Part shown: positions 18,183-28,214 of the stretch, piece by piece
How the letters are laid out: the number at the start of each line of letters is the position of its first letter
How positions within the stretch are numbered: the stretch's first letter is position 1
Source: Gluconacetobacter johannae
GTDB lineage: Bacteria > Pseudomonadota > Alphaproteobacteria > Acetobacterales > Acetobacteraceae
Reading direction: 5' to 3'
Assembly: GCF_014174305.1 (NCBI RefSeq)
Contig: NZ_JABEQH010000002.1
Span: 62,001-126,000, forward strand
Length of the DNA: 64,000 nt
Program-made: the position numbers and the translations under genes
Notes under the pieces: model-generated
What the model saw: only the letters and a program-made list of their open reading frames with translations
What the model was told of the DNA's origin: nothing
The model's database searches: none

Positions 18183-18321
18183 TTTGCGGCCGGCGCGCAG
18201 TTAACGCATCTTTCATCGGCAGGTAGGGGTGGTGTGCGCTCCGGTATCGCATCCTGCCACGATGAGAGAGGATTCGGGGCGGATCGCCGGTCTGGCCGCC
18301 CCGGCAACAATCAGGAACGCT

Positions 18322-19890
18322 ATGTCTGACGAGTTTCAGCCGATTTCTTTCCCCCGCGTCCGTCGGCTGCGGGCAGGGGTGCTGGCCGCGCTGGTCGCGG
18401 GCACCGCGCTGGGCGGCGCGGCCGACGGGGCGCTGGTCGCACGTGCGCGCGCCGACGACACCGGTGTGATCCGGCCGGATACGCAGATCCAGACGCTGCC
18501 GAATTTCGTCAATCTGGTGAAGCAGGTGAAGCCCGCGGTGGTGTCGATCACCGCCAGCCTGCGCGCCGACGCCATGGACGACGAAGGCGGCATGGACGGG
18601 CAGCCCCAGTCCCCCTTCCCGTTCCCCTTCCCGTTCCAGATGATGCCGCAGCAGCAGCAGCGCCGCACGGTCGAGGCCCGGGGATCGGGCTTCATCATTT
18701 CGGCCGACGGCTTTGTGGTGACCAACAACCATGTGGTGAAGGGCGCGACCAAGGTCACGGTGACGCTGGATGACGGCACGACCCTGCCGGCCAAGATCGT
18801 CGGCCGCGACCCCAAGACCGACCTGGCGCTGCTGAAGGTGACGTCGCAGAGCAAGCTGCGCTTCATCGAACTGGGCGATTCCGACAAGATCGAGCCCGGC
18901 GAATGGGTGGTCGCGGTCGGCAACCCCTACGGGCTGGGCGGCACCGTGACGGCGGGCATCGTCTCGGCGCGCGGGCGCGACATCGGCGATGGCCCGTATG
19001 ATTCGTTCATCCAGGTCGACGCGCCGATCAATCGCGGCAATTCCGGCGGCCCGCTGTTTACCCAGGACGGCAAGGTCGTGGGCGTGAACACCGCCATCCT
19101 GTCGCCCTCGGGCGGCGGGTCGATCGGCATCGGTTTCGCCATCCCGTCCGACGTGGTGAAGAACGTCGTCTCGCAGTTGGAAAAGACGGGCCACGTCACG
19201 CGCGGCTATCTGGGCGTGGTGGCGCAGCAGATCACGCCGGCGATGGCCAAGGCGCTGGGCCTGAAGGCCGGGGCGCAGGGCGCGCCGCCCAGCGGCGCGC
19301 TGGTCGCCAGCGTCAGCAACGGCAGCCCGGCGGAAAAGGCCGGGATCAAGGCCGGCGACGTGATTACCGCCCTGAACGGGCAGAAGATCGACACCCCGCA
19401 CGATCTGGCGGTGAAGGTGGCGTCGGTGGCCCCCGGCACCAAGGCGACGCTGGGCTTCGTGCGGAATTCGGCCGAACAGACGGCCTCGGTCACCATCGCC
19501 AACCTGTCGGGCGCCGCGTCGCCGGACGGCTCGGTGGGCGACAAGAACGAGGGCGGGCCGCGCCTGGGCGTCTCGCTGGCGCCCCTGACGTCGGACCTGC
19601 GGCAGCAGTTGGGCCTGGACGGCACGGTGCGCGGCGTCGTCGTCAGCGACGTGCAGGCAGGCTCGGCCGCCGAACAGGCCGGAATCCATGCCGGCGACGT
19701 CATCCAGGCAGTGGGCAACAAGCCGGTGGAAAACCCCGGCGCCACCGTCACCGCCGTCCGCGCGGCGCTGAAGGCCAACCAGTCGGTGCTGCTGCGGATC
19801 CTGCGTAACGGGCAGAACATCTTCGTGGCCGTCACGCCGGGGTCGGGGGATGAGGGCGAGAGCAGCGGCGAGTCCGACGATAACCAGTAA
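18322..19890 (+). CDS. Do-like periplasmic serine protease (HtrA/DegP family)
   Basis: 522 residues. Signal region RRLRAGVLAALVAGTALGG, then a trypsin-like domain with the full triad His137 (TNNHV), Asp167 (KTDLALL) and Ser241 (GNSGGP), and two PDZ domains (about 290-395 and 425-510). It degrades or refolds misfolded envelope proteins. The start ATG at 18322 has AGGA six bases upstream. The Gln/Pro-rich loop at 95-113 is the LA-loop position. The acidic Ser-rich tail is unusual but harmless. degP versus degQ/mucD cannot be settled. Confidence 0.92.
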   Translation: MSDEFQPISFPRVRRLRAGVLAALVAGTALGGAADGALVARARADDTGVIRPDTQIQTLPNFVNLVKQVKPAVVSITASLRADAMDDEGGMDGQPQSPFPFPFPFQMMPQQQQRRTVEARGSGFIISADGFVVTNNHVVKGATKVTVTLDDGTTLPAKIVGRDPKTDLALLKVTSQSKLRFIELGDSDKIEPGEWVVAVGNPYGLGGTVTAGIVSARGRDIGDGPYDSFIQVDAPINRGNSGGPLFTQDGKVVGVNTAILSPSGGGSIGIGFAIPSDVVKNVVSQLEKTGHVTRGYLGVVAQQITPAMAKALGLKAGAQGAPPSGALVASVSNGSPAEKAGIKAGDVITALNGQKIDTPHDLAVKVASVAPGTKATLGFVRNSAEQTASVTIANLSGAASPDGSVGDKNEGGPRLGVSLAPLTSDLRQQLGLDGTVRGVVVSDVQAGSAAEQAGIHAGDVIQAVGNKPVENPGATVTAVRAALKANQSVLLRILRNGQNIFVAVTPGSGDEGESSGESDDNQ

Positions 19891-19910
19891 CCGTCGGCGG
19901 GAAGGGAAGG

Positions 19911-20002
19911 CCGGGCTTTGCCCGAACCCGGCAAGGGCCTCGGCCCTTGCATCCCATACGTTTTAAAAGCCTTGGGTTGCCAAAGGGCTATGCCCTTTGG
20001 CG
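19911..20002. repeat. modular intergenic hairpin repeat, copy 7 (long)
   Basis: CGGGCTTTGCCCG, AACCCG, GCAAGGGCCTCGGCCCTTGC, ATCCCATACGTTTT spacer, then CCAAAGGGCTATGCCCTTTGG. It sits between the convergent htrA-like and threonine aldolase genes, ending 8 bp before the aldolase stop. Confidence 0.88.
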
Positions 20003-20009
20003 CCTTCCA

Positions 20010-21065
20010 TCACGCGCCCGACAGCGTGGCCAGCAGCGCATCGACGTCCTCGATGCGCGTGTAATAGCTGGTGACCAGCCGCACCACCGTGCCGTTCAGC
20101 CCCAGCGGCGCGCGCCAGTCACGGAACACGAACCCCGCCGCCCGCAGATGCGTGACCGCCGGGCCGGGCAGCAGGACGAAGATCTCGTTGGCCTGCGTTT
20201 CGTACAGCAGCCGCGCGCCCGGATGGCGGAACAGCCCGCCCGCCAGGCGCTGGGCCATCGCGTTGGCCTGCCGCGCGTTATGCAGCCACAGGTCGTCGCG
20301 CAGATAGGCCAGCAACTGCGCGCTCAGGAACCGCTGTTTCGACCAGTCATGGCCGCCGCGCTTGCGGCGCCGGGCGAAATGCTCGGCCCGCCCGGGGTCG
20401 AAGAACACCACGGCCTCGGCCGCCATCGCGCCGTTCTTGGTGGCGCCCAGCGCCAGCACGTCCACGCCCGCCTTCCAGGTCGCCTCGGCCGGGGTGCAAC
20501 CCAGATGCGCGATGGCGTTGGCCAGCCGCGCGCCGTCCATATGCACCGCCATCCCCCGGGCGCGGGCCCTTGCCGCCAGGTCGGCGACGGTGGCGGGGTC
20601 GTAGACCGTGCCCCATTCGCTGGCCTGCGTCAGGCTCAGGGTCGCGGGCAGGTTCTGCTGCGTATCGTCCACCGGCAGGCGGTCCAGCGTGTAGGCGAGG
20701 GCCTGGGGCGTCATCCGCCCGTCCTCGGACGGGATCGGAACCAGGCGCGCGCCACCGGTATAGAAATCCGGCGCGCCGCATTCCGACTGCATGATATGGG
20801 CGCTCTCGTCGCACAGGACGGCGCTGAAGGGCGGGGTCGTGGCCGCCAGCGCCAGCGCATTCGCCGCCGTGCCGGTCGCGACGGGGAAGACCCGCACCCG
20901 GTGCTCGAACAGGTCCGACGCCGCGTCCTGCAGGCGTGCGGTCCATGCATCGGCGCCGTAGGCGGGGGCGGCGTCGGCGTTGGCCTCCATCAGCGCGGTC
21001 ATGATGGCGGGGCAGACCGGAACGACATTGTCGCTGCTGAAATTCTTGCGTATCTGCTCTTTCAC
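20010..21065 (-). CDS. low-specificity L-threonine aldolase family
   Basis: 351 residues from the GTG at 21065 (GAGGGA upstream). Cleaves threonine or allo-threonine to glycine and acetaldehyde. PLP site: Asp177 in [10 protein letters not shown] and Lys210 in [13 protein letters not shown]; the N-terminus [14 protein letters not shown] is family-typical. An ATG at 21104 would add 13 residues and make the gene overlap the first bases of folD on the other strand. Glycine production next to one-carbon genes folD and metF-like fits a C1-metabolism neighbourhood. Confidence 0.88.
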   Translation of the reverse strand: MKEQIRKNFSSDNVVPVCPAIMTALMEANADAAPAYGADAWTARLQDAASDLFEHRVRVFPVATGTAANALALAATTPPFSAVLCDESAHIMQSECGAPDFYTGGARLVPIPSEDGRMTPQALAYTLDRLPVDDTQQNLPATLSLTQASEWGTVYDPATVADLAARARARGMAVHMDGARLANAIAHLGCTPAEATWKAGVDVLALGATKNGAMAAEAVVFFDPGRAEHFARRRKRGGHDWSKQRFLSAQLLAYLRDDLWLHNARQANAMAQRLAGGLFRHPGARLLYETQANEIFVLLPGPAVTHLRAAGFVFRDWRAPLGLNGTVVRLVTSYYTRIEDVDALLATLSGA

Positions 21066-21102
21066 GATGTCGTCCCTCGTCAAGCCAGTGTCCGGAGCGT
21101 TC

Positions 21103-22017
21103 ATGACCGACCCAGCTTTCGCCGAAACCGCGCCCGTCCGCAATCCGTCCGCGCGCCTGATCGACGGCAAGGCGTTCGCGGCGAACCTCACCCGGACGAT
21201 CGCGGAAGACGTCCGTTCGTTCCACGACCGCCATCGCGTGACGCCGGGCCTGGCGGTGGTGCTGGTGGGCAACGACCCGGCCAGCGAAGTCTATGTCCGC
21301 AACAAGGCGTTGCAGACCCATCGCGCGGGCATGCGCTCGTTCATGCACATGCTGCCGGCCACCACGTCGCAGGCCGAGTTGCAGGCGCTGATCGTGCGGC
21401 TGAACGCCGATCCTGAAATCCATGGCATCCTGGTGCAGCTGCCGCTGCCCGCAGGGCTGGACCCGGTGGCGGTGACCAACGCGATCCACCCGGACAAGGA
21501 CGTCGACGGGCTGGGCGAGGTCAATGCCGGGCGCCTGGCGCTGGGGCAGCCGGGGATCGTGCCCTGCACGCCGCTGGGCTGCCTGATGCTGCTGAAATCC
21601 GAACTGGGCGACCTGCGCGGGCTGCATGCGATGGTCATCGGCGCGTCCAACCTGGTCGGCCGGCCGATGGCGCAATTGCTGCTGCGCGAAGGCTGCACCG
21701 TCACCATCGCACATATCGACACCCGCGACCCCGCGGCCCTGGCGCGGCAGGCGGATATCCTGGTGGTGGCGACGGGGTGCCGGGGCCTGGTGCGCGGCGA
21801 CTGGATCAAGCCCGGCGCCACGATCATCGACGTCGGCATCACCCGCGTGTCCCTGCCCAACGGCAAGACGCGCCTGGTCGGCGACGTGGCGTTCGACGAG
21901 GCCGTGACCCGCGCCGGCCGCATCACCCCGGTGCCCGGCGGCGTCGGCCCGATGACGATCGCCTGCCTGCTGAACAACACGCTGGCCGCCGCGCGGCGGA
22001 TCGTGGGCGGCGCATGA
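21103..22017 (+). CDS. folD: bifunctional methylenetetrahydrofolate dehydrogenase/cyclohydrolase FolD
   Basis: 304 residues. Interconverts 5,10-methylene-THF, methenyl-THF and 10-formyl-THF. Catalytic Lys68 in [19 protein letters not shown] motif, NADP site [14 protein letters not shown], and the C-terminal [16 protein letters not shown]. The start ATG at 21103 has GGAG seven bases upstream. Overlaps the next gene by 4 bp (ATGA). Confidence 0.95.
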   Translation: MTDPAFAETAPVRNPSARLIDGKAFAANLTRTIAEDVRSFHDRHRVTPGLAVVLVGNDPASEVYVRNKALQTHRAGMRSFMHMLPATTSQAELQALIVRLNADPEIHGILVQLPLPAGLDPVAVTNAIHPDKDVDGLGEVNAGRLALGQPGIVPCTPLGCLMLLKSELGDLRGLHAMVIGASNLVGRPMAQLLLREGCTVTIAHIDTRDPAALARQADILVVATGCRGLVRGDWIKPGATIIDVGITRVSLPNGKTRLVGDVAFDEAVTRAGRITPVPGGVGPMTIACLLNNTLAAARRIVGGA

Positions 22018-22757
22018 CGCGGATCTCGGTCGAACTGATCCCCCGCGACGCGGAGGCGCTGCTGCGCGACGCGGCCGAGGTCCGGGACTGCTTTCCCGTC
22101 GCCGACACCCTCAACGTCCCGGACCTGATGCGCTTTCCGCTGCGGAGCTGGGACACGGTGCCGCTGCTGCATCCGCTGATGCCGCGCGTGGTGCCGCATG
22201 TCCGCGCCATCGACATCGACCCCGACGGCCCGCTGCCCGGCCTGGAGCAGGACGATCTGCGCGAGGTCCTGGTGGTGCGCGGCGATCCGCCCGCCGACAT
22301 CAGCCGCCGTACCTTCCCCAATTCCAGCGAGAGCGTCATCCGCCGCTATCGGCGCGAGGCCCCGCACCTGACGGTCTACGCGGCCTTCGACCCCTATCGT
22401 CGCGCCCCGTACCGCGAGCTGGAGGCCGTGGCGCGCAAGAAGGACGCCGGGGCCATGGGTTTCTTCACCCAGCCGGTGTTCGACCGCCGGACGCTGGATG
22501 TCTGCATGGGCTGGCTGGCGGGCGAGACCGTCTTCTGGGGCCTGTCGCCGGTCATCGGCCCGAAATCGCGCTCGTATTGGGAAACGACCAATCACGTGGT
22601 CTTCCCCCGCGATTTCGCCCCCACGATCGAGGCCAATGTCGCCTTCGCCTGCGATGCGATCCGCACCGTCCGCGCCCAGGGCGGGCATGTCTACCTGATG
22701 CCGCTGCGCGTGAAACTGTCGCGCTATCTCGCCCCGATCCACGACGGAATCGCCTGA
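22014..22757 (+). CDS. methylenetetrahydrofolate reductase family protein, short form
   Basis: 247 residues, shorter than classical MetF (about 290). TIM-barrel features: ISVELIPRD start, [49 protein letters not shown]; the last is the conserved FFTQ strand. It is translationally coupled to folD. The family reduces methylene-THF to methyl-THF for methionine synthesis; shorter relatives exist whose cofactor use differs, so activity should not be assumed. Confidence 0.78.
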   Translation: MTRISVELIPRDAEALLRDAAEVRDCFPVADTLNVPDLMRFPLRSWDTVPLLHPLMPRVVPHVRAIDIDPDGPLPGLEQDDLREVLVVRGDPPADISRRTFPNSSESVIRRYRREAPHLTVYAAFDPYRRAPYRELEAVARKKDAGAMGFFTQPVFDRRTLDVCMGWLAGETVFWGLSPVIGPKSRSYWETTNHVVFPRDFAPTIEANVAFACDAIRTVRAQGGHVYLMPLRVKLSRYLAPIHDGIA

Positions 22758-22784
22758 AGGCAAGGGCCTTGGCCCCCTTTGGGT
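22757..22784. repeat. degenerate fragment of the intergenic hairpin repeat
   Basis: AGGCAAGGGCCTTGGCCCCCTTTGG resembles the GCAAGGGCCTCGGCCCTTGC module but has a disturbed right arm. Directly after the metF-like stop codon. Confidence 0.4.
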
Positions 22785-22843
22785 GGGTTACGTCCGCCGG
22801 GCAATTCCGTTAGCGTCGGTTCTCCGACTCCTCCGGAAAGGTC

Positions 22844-24958
22844 ATGATCTTGCCGAACTCCCGCCCGCATCCGCGCCGCCCCGCCGCCGGCCGTCTCCTT
22901 CGGACCGGCGGGGCGATGCTGGCCGCGATACTGGCCTGCGGCGCGGGAGGCGCGCCCGCCGGGGCTGCCGATGCGGCCCCCGACACGGCATCCGCCCCGG
23001 CGCTGCCTGCCTTGCCGCCGCCCGACCCGGCGCGGATCTTCGCCCCGCTGGCCTATCCGCAGGGGTCCGGGCCCTACCGGTCGGGCGCGGGCGTGCCCGG
23101 CCCCGCCTATTGGCAGAACAATGCGGATTACGAGATCAAGGCGGCCATCGACCCTGCCAACCGCCTGCTGTCGGGGTCCGAGACGATCACCTATGTCAAC
23201 AACAGCCCCGACGCGCTGGACGTGTTGTGGGTCCAGCTGGACCAGAACATCTATCGCGACGGGTCGCGCGGCGGGTTCGCCAACCCCCAGCGCCACGCCA
23301 ACCATACGGACGGCGAGGCGATCGAGAGCGTGTCGGTCGAACAGGACGGCAGGAGCGTCGCGGTGACGCCCGTGATCTCGGACACGCGGATGCAACTGCC
23401 CCTGCCGACCCCGCTGGACGGCAAGGGCGGCAAGATCCGGGTGAAGATCGTCTGGCACTACACGATCCCCGGCGAATGGGGCGGCCGCACCGCCGTCACC
23501 CCCAGCCGCAACGGCGATGTCTACGAGGTCGCGCAATGGTATCCGCGCATGGCCGTCTATGACGACGTGCGCGGCTGGGATACCGCGCCGTACCTGGGCC
23601 AGGAATTCTTCCTGGATTATGGCGACATCGACTACAGCATCACCGTGCCGTGGAATTTCACCGTGGTGGGCTCGGGCGCGCTGGTGAACCCGGCCGAGGT
23701 CCTGACCCAGACCGAGCGCGACCGCCTGGCCCAGGCGGCGAAGAGCGACGAACGGGTGATGATCCGCACCGAGGCCGACATCGCCGACCCCAAGAGCCAT
23801 CTGGCGCAGAGCGGGACCAGGACCTGGCGTTTCCGCATGAACAACACGCGCGACGTCGCCTTCGCCGCGTCGCCGGCGTTCCTGTGGGACGCGGCGCGGC
23901 TGGACCTGCCGCCCCTGGCCGGGGAGGGTGGACGCCCCGCGACGCCGCGCCTGGCGATGTCGGCCTATCTGGTCGAGGGCGCGGGCCCGCACCAGTGGGA
24001 CCGCTCCACCGCCTATGTGAAGCACGCGATCGAGTATTTCTCGCGCCAATGGTACCCGTATCCGTGGCCCAACGCGATCAATCTGGGCGGCCACGGCGCG
24101 GGGATGGAATATCCTGGCATCGTCTTCGACGGGATGCATGACAAGGACCCCGAGCTGTTCTGGATCACGACGCATGAGCTGGGGCATGCCTGGTTCCCGA
24201 TGATCGTGGGCTCCAACGAACGTCGCAACGCCTTCATGGACGAAGGCTTCAACACCTTCATCGACGCCTATGCGTCCCAGCATTTCAACAATGGCGAATT
24301 CGCGCCCAAGCGCGATGCGGAATTCGCCCCCGCCACCGGCAAGCCGGCGGAAGACATCCTGTCGGTCCTGCGCGACCCGGCCGCGCCCCGGCTGATGACG
24401 CCGTCCGACCTGGTGCCGGAACGCTATCGCCACCCTGTGACCTACTTCAAGGGCGCCTATGGCCTGATGCTGCTGCGCGAGCAGATCCTGGGGCCGGAAC
24501 GCTTCGACCGCGCCTTTCGCCGCTATATCGCGCTGTGGGCCTATCGCCACCCCACGCCGTCCGACTTCTTCCGCCTGATGAGCAGCGAGGGCGGCGAGGA
24601 CCTGTCGTGGTTCTGGCGCGGCTGGTATTTCAACAACTGGGGCCCGGACTATGCGGTGAAATCCGCGACGACGACCGGCGACGGCGCGGCGCGCGGCGTT
24701 CTGGTCACCGTCGACAACAAGGGCTGGCTGCCCCTGCCGGTGACGCTGATGCTGACCTACACCGACGGCACCACCTCGCGCCTGGTCATCCCGACCGAGA
24801 CCTGGCAGCTACGCAACGAGATCGAACTGACCATCCCCACCACCCGCACGCCGCAGACGGTGACGCTGGACCCGGACCACGACATCCCCGACCTGAACCG
24901 GACGGACAATGTGCTGACCCTGGCGGCTCCGCCGCCGCCGCCCGCGACGGGACACTGA
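22844..24958 (+). CDS. M1-family zinc metallopeptidase, exported
   Basis: 704 residues. Signal peptide, then an M1 fold: exopeptidase-type motif GAGMEYPGIVF followed by the zinc site HELGH (444-448) and Glu467 eighteen residues on. Conserved Tyr region HPVTYFKGAYGLMLLREQ follows. Membrane or periplasmic aminopeptidase acting on peptides from the amino end. The start ATG at 22844 follows GGAAAGG. Confidence 0.88.
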   Translation: MILPNSRPHPRRPAAGRLLRTGGAMLAAILACGAGGAPAGAADAAPDTASAPALPALPPPDPARIFAPLAYPQGSGPYRSGAGVPGPAYWQNNADYEIKAAIDPANRLLSGSETITYVNNSPDALDVLWVQLDQNIYRDGSRGGFANPQRHANHTDGEAIESVSVEQDGRSVAVTPVISDTRMQLPLPTPLDGKGGKIRVKIVWHYTIPGEWGGRTAVTPSRNGDVYEVAQWYPRMAVYDDVRGWDTAPYLGQEFFLDYGDIDYSITVPWNFTVVGSGALVNPAEVLTQTERDRLAQAAKSDERVMIRTEADIADPKSHLAQSGTRTWRFRMNNTRDVAFAASPAFLWDAARLDLPPLAGEGGRPATPRLAMSAYLVEGAGPHQWDRSTAYVKHAIEYFSRQWYPYPWPNAINLGGHGAGMEYPGIVFDGMHDKDPELFWITTHELGHAWFPMIVGSNERRNAFMDEGFNTFIDAYASQHFNNGEFAPKRDAEFAPATGKPAEDILSVLRDPAAPRLMTPSDLVPERYRHPVTYFKGAYGLMLLREQILGPERFDRAFRRYIALWAYRHPTPSDFFRLMSSEGGEDLSWFWRGWYFNNWGPDYAVKSATTTGDGAARGVLVTVDNKGWLPLPVTLMLTYTDGTTSRLVIPTETWQLRNEIELTIPTTRTPQTVTLDPDHDIPDLNRTDNVLTLAAPPPPPATGH

Positions 24959-25007
24959 AGCAGGGCGCAGGGGGCCGGGGGACAGAGCCCCTCGGACCCC
25001 TGGCGGG

Positions 25008-25298
25008 CTAGATGAACTGCCCCCGCAGGAAGCCCAGCGCCGGCAGTGGCCGCCACGCCCGGGGCAGGTCGGCGCGGCGGATGGGGGCGACGCTGTAGCG
25101 TGGCGCGGGCTGGCGGGTCTGGCGCAGGAACTGCGCGTACGCCCGGACCTGCTGTTCGCGCCAGTCCCGGTCGGCCATCGCGGCGGCGCGGGCGGGATAG
25201 ACATCGGCGATCCGCATGGTCCGGCCGGCGGAGGCGATGACCGCCCACAGCGTGTCGTCCTTGCGCGCGGTACCGCGAAACGCGATGATTTCACTCAA
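25008..25298 (-). CDS. hypothetical protein
   Basis: Not recognised. 96 residues from a TTG at 25298 with GGAG seven bases upstream; the frame is open a little further. Begins SEIIAFRGTARKDDTLWAVIASAGRTMRIADVYPARAAAMADRDWREQQ and is basic, with no signal or membrane segment. The coherent composition and the ribosome-binding site argue for a gene. Divergent from the lapA-pyrF-trpF group. Confidence 0.5.
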   Translation of the reverse strand: MSEIIAFRGTARKDDTLWAVIASAGRTMRIADVYPARAAAMADRDWREQQVRAYAQFLRQTRQPAPRYSVAPIRRADLPRAWRPLPALGFLRGQFI

Positions 25299-25426
25299 GA
25301 GCAAACTCCGCCTCGGGCTGCTGTCACGAGACCACGCCGGTCCATCGGGAATCAAGACCCATCTGCGCCGGACGCGCGGGGCCGATTTTCTTGCCGCCGG
25401 CCATGCGGAACTGTAGGAGGCAAGGC

Positions 25427-25771
25427 ATGTTGCGTCTTCTCATCACCATCCCCTTCCTGCTGGCGCTGATCGTGTTCAGCGCCGGCAACCAGGACTCGAT
25501 CCAGATGTGGTTCCTGGACTGGGGCTGGAAATCGTCGGTCGGCGTGCTGACCCTGATCGTCGCGGCGTTCTTCTTCGCACTGGGCGCGCTGTCGCTGTGG
25601 TTCGCCGAACTGCGCCAGCGCGGCCGCGCCCGCCGCGCCGAACAGCAGATCCGCACGCTTGAGGAGCAGATCGCCGAACTGCGCCGCCAGCAGGCCGAAA
25701 CCTTCAATCCCCCCGCCGTCCCGCCGCCCGCCCCCCCGGCGGCGCCCTATCGCGAGGTGCTGCCGCGATGA
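25427..25771 (+). CDS. lapA: LapA-family (DUF1049) inner-membrane protein
   Basis: 114 residues with two membrane helices (LLITIPFLLALIVFSAG and VGVLTLIVAAFFFALGALSL), a coiled-coil ARRAEQQIRTLEEQIAELRRQQAE, and a proline-rich tail: the LapA/DUF1049 layout. LapA helps LPS assembly in gammaproteobacteria; the alphaproteobacterial relatives are usually found before pyrF, as here. AGGAGG lies seven bases before the start. The stop overlaps the pyrF start by 4 bp. Confidence 0.8.
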   Translation: MLRLLITIPFLLALIVFSAGNQDSIQMWFLDWGWKSSVGVLTLIVAAFFFALGALSLWFAELRQRGRARRAEQQIRTLEEQIAELRRQQAETFNPPAVPPPAPPAAPYREVLPR

Positions 25772-26475
25772 CCGCGCGGCGCACGCGCCTGATCGTGGCG
25801 CTGGACACCAAGGATACCGCGCAGGCCCGCGCCTGGCGCGCGCAGACGGCGGCCAGCACCGACGCCGTGAAGCTGGGGCTGGAATTCACCTATGCGCGCG
25901 GGCTGGACGCGGTGCGGGACGTCGCGGGCGACCGGCCGCTGTTCCTGGACCTGAAGCTGCACGACATTCCCAACACCGTCGCCTCGGCCATCGGCAGCCT
26001 GGCGGCGATGCGGCCTGCGATGCTGACGATCCATGCCGCCGGCGGGCATGCGATGATCGCGGCGGCGCGGGCGGCGGTGGATGACGCCTTTCCCGTGGAC
26101 GCGCGGCCGATCCTGCTGGCGGTCACGGTGCTGACCAGCATGGACGCCGAGGCATTGCGCGAAACCGGAGTGTCCGACACCCCGCGCGGGCAGGTGGTGC
26201 GGCTGGGGGCGCTGGCGATGGCGGCCGGGGCCGACGGGCTGGTCTGCTCGTCGCACGAAATCGCGCCGCTGCGCGACCGGCTGGGCGACCGGCCGGTGCT
26301 GGTGGTGCCGGGCATCCGGCCCGCAGGGGCCGCCGCCGGCGACCAGAAGCGGATCATGACCCCCGCCGAGGCCCGCCGCGCCGGGGCCGACTGGATCGTC
26401 GTCGGCCGCCCGATCACCACCGCCGCCGACCCGGCCGCCGCCGCCGCCGCCATCGCGGCGGAGCTTGCCGGCTGA
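25768..26475 (+). CDS. pyrF: orotidine 5'-phosphate decarboxylase
   Basis: 235 residues. Makes UMP from OMP. The catalytic set Asp61-Lys63-Asp66 lies in FLDLKLHDIPNTV; VVPGIRPAGAAAGDQKRIMTPAEA is the phosphate loop region. Translationally coupled to lapA and closely followed by trpF. Confidence 0.95.
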   Translation: MTARRTRLIVALDTKDTAQARAWRAQTAASTDAVKLGLEFTYARGLDAVRDVAGDRPLFLDLKLHDIPNTVASAIGSLAAMRPAMLTIHAAGGHAMIAAARAAVDDAFPVDARPILLAVTVLTSMDAEALRETGVSDTPRGQVVRLGALAMAAGADGLVCSSHEIAPLRDRLGDRPVLVVPGIRPAGAAAGDQKRIMTPAEARRAGADWIVVGRPITTAADPAAAAAAIAAELAG

Positions 26476-26482
26476 CCGCCCG

Positions 26483-27124
26483 ATGGAGCGGCCCATCGGC
26501 GTCAAGATCTGCGGCCTGACCGAACCGGCCGGGCTGGACGCCGCTGTGACGCATGGCGCGGATTGGGTCGGGTTCGTGTTCTTCGCGCGTTCGCCCCGGC
26601 ATGTCACGCCGGCGCAGGCGGCGGCCTTGATCGCGCGCCTGCCGGCGGGCGGCCCCCGGCGCATCGGCCTGTTCGTGGCGCCGGACGACGACGCCATTGC
26701 CGCCGTGCTGGACGCGACCGAACTGGACGGGTTGCAGGTCTACGCCCCGCAGGCCCGCGCGCGCGCCATCCGCGACCGGTTCGGCCTGCCGGTCTGGCAC
26801 GCCCATGGGGTGGCGACGCCAGGGGACCTGCCGGCGGAAACGGCCCTGGACGGGCTGGTGATCGAATCCCGCCCGCCCGCGGGTTCGGACCGGCCGGGCG
26901 GCAATGCCCACGCCATCGACTGGACGATCACGCGGGGCTGGGTCGCGCCCGCGCCCTGGATCCTGGCCGGGGGGCTGACCCCCGATAATGTGGCCGACGC
27001 CATCGCCCAGGGTGGTGCGACCGCGGTGGACGTGTCGTCGGGCGTGGAAAGCGCGCCGGGCCGCAAGGACCCGGCGCTGGTCGCACGGTTTATCCGCGCG
27101 GCCCGACAGGCCGGGTTCGGGTAG
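26483..27124 (+). CDS. trpF: phosphoribosylanthranilate isomerase
   Basis: 213 residues, TIM barrel. Third step of tryptophan synthesis. Catalytic Cys10 in VKICGLTEP and general acid Asp in TAVDVSSGVESAPGRKD; LAGGLTPDNV is the phosphate-binding turn. The ATG at 26483 is chosen; a TTG at 26465 would overlap pyrF. In many relatives trpB and trpA follow; here the next gene is unrelated and on the other strand. Confidence 0.94.
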   Translation: MERPIGVKICGLTEPAGLDAAVTHGADWVGFVFFARSPRHVTPAQAAALIARLPAGGPRRIGLFVAPDDDAIAAVLDATELDGLQVYAPQARARAIRDRFGLPVWHAHGVATPGDLPAETALDGLVIESRPPAGSDRPGGNAHAIDWTITRGWVAPAPWILAGGLTPDNVADAIAQGGATAVDVSSGVESAPGRKDPALVARFIRAARQAGFG

Positions 27125-27141
27125 CGCCCGACCTTCCTTTC

Positions 27142-27516
27142 TTACCAGCCCGGATAATAGCCCGGATAAGGGGCGCCATACACCGGATACGGATAGGCCG
27201 GATAAGCGGGATACGCCGGATACGCGGGATAGGCGTAGGCCGGATAGCGGTAGCGATATCCGCCATAATACGGCGCCGCCACCACCGCGCCGGCCGCCGC
27301 CCCGGCCAGCATGCCGACGCCGAAGCCGCCCCAGCCCCAGCCGGGACCGCGCCAGCCGCCACGCCATCCGCCGCCATGCCAGCCCCAGCCACCGCCGCCG
27401 CGCCATCCGCCGCCACCGCCCCAACCGCCACGTCCGCCCCATGCCATGGCGGATGTCGATGACAGCGTGCCGGCGACGCCCAGCGACAGGGCCAGCAGGA
27501 AAGCCATCTTGCGCAT
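27142..27516 (-). CDS. Gly/Trp-rich and Tyr/Pro-rich secreted protein
   Basis: 124 residues. Signal peptide KMAFLLALSLGVAGTLSSTSAMA, a Gly-Trp region of repeated GGGGW/GGWRG units (about 26-65), a glycine-zipper hydrophobic segment GMLAGAAAGAVVAA, and a tail of repeated PAY units. GGGAG precedes the start. Related in style to the protein at 31347-31985. Likely an envelope-exposed, low-complexity protein; function unknown. Confidence 0.7.
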   Translation of the reverse strand: MRKMAFLLALSLGVAGTLSSTSAMAWGGRGGWGGGGGWRGGGGWGWHGGGWRGGWRGPGWGWGGFGVGMLAGAAAGAVVAAPYYGGYRYRYPAYAYPAYPAYPAYPAYPYPVYGAPYPGYYPGW

Positions 27517-27707
27517 CGGAATGCTCCCTTTCAGCAAGAAACCGTTCTTGTCTTCGGCGGGACGGACGGTCCGGGAAACCCGTCCGCCGCGCACATTCGC
27601 GGGATTATGCCATCCACGCCCCGTCACTACCGGGCGCAGGAAGCGCCGCGATCCCGGCCTTTTTGTGGCAGGGGCCGATCGTCATGTTTCCCCGCGCCGA
27701 CGTTTCG

Positions 27708-28205
27708 TCACCGCCGGCCGGCGCGCTCGCGCACCCGCGCGCCCAGCGCCGCCAGCGCGTCCTTCAGCGGCCCCTCGGGCATGTCGGGAATGGCCACCGG
27801 CGGCGGCGGGGCCTGCCGTGGGGGCGGGGCTGCGGCCGCGGGGCGGGGCACCAGGTCCTGGACCAGCTTCAGCGACCGCACGGCGTCATGGCCGCAGGCC
27901 CGGTTGATCCGTCCGATCAGGGCAGGCGCCAGATGCTGCAATTCCATCGCCACCGGCCCGGCGCAACCCAGGGTCAGCACCCCGGCCGACAGGCGGCGCG
28001 GCACGGTGGCGCGCGCAAGCTCGGGCCCCACGATGTCGGCCCAGTCCGCGATGATCTGCACCGCCGCCGGCGATTGCTTGCGGAAGGCGGGGCGGGCGAC
28101 GTTGGGGATCAGCGCGCCCAGGCTGCGCATCGACCAGGCGCGCGCGGGCTCGGGCGGCGGGGCGGCGGGGCGTGCGCGCTTGCCGTTCGTCGGTTCCTTC
28201 GTCAT
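27708..28205 (-). CDS. DUF721 (DciA-like) protein
   Basis: 165 residues. The central part RSLGALIPNVARPAFRKQSPAAVQIIADWADIVGPELARATVPRRL matches DUF721, the domain of the DnaB-helicase loader DciA, flanked by disordered basic and proline-rich tails. It diverges from mutY with only 9 bp between start codons, so the promoters must overlap the coding regions. A role in helicase loading is inferred from the family. Confidence 0.75.
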   Translation of the reverse strand: MTKEPTNGKRARPAAPPPEPARAWSMRSLGALIPNVARPAFRKQSPAAVQIIADWADIVGPELARATVPRRLSAGVLTLGCAGPVAMELQHLAPALIGRINRACGHDAVRSLKLVQDLVPRPAAAAPPPRQAPPPPVAIPDMPEGPLKDALAALGARVRERAGRR

Positions 28206-28214
28206 AAGCGGACC

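Noticed and set aside
24959-25007. GC-rich inverted sequence after the M1 peptidase gene as another repeat copy
   Set aside because: GGGGCC/GGGGG segments do not follow the module order; too degenerate to call.
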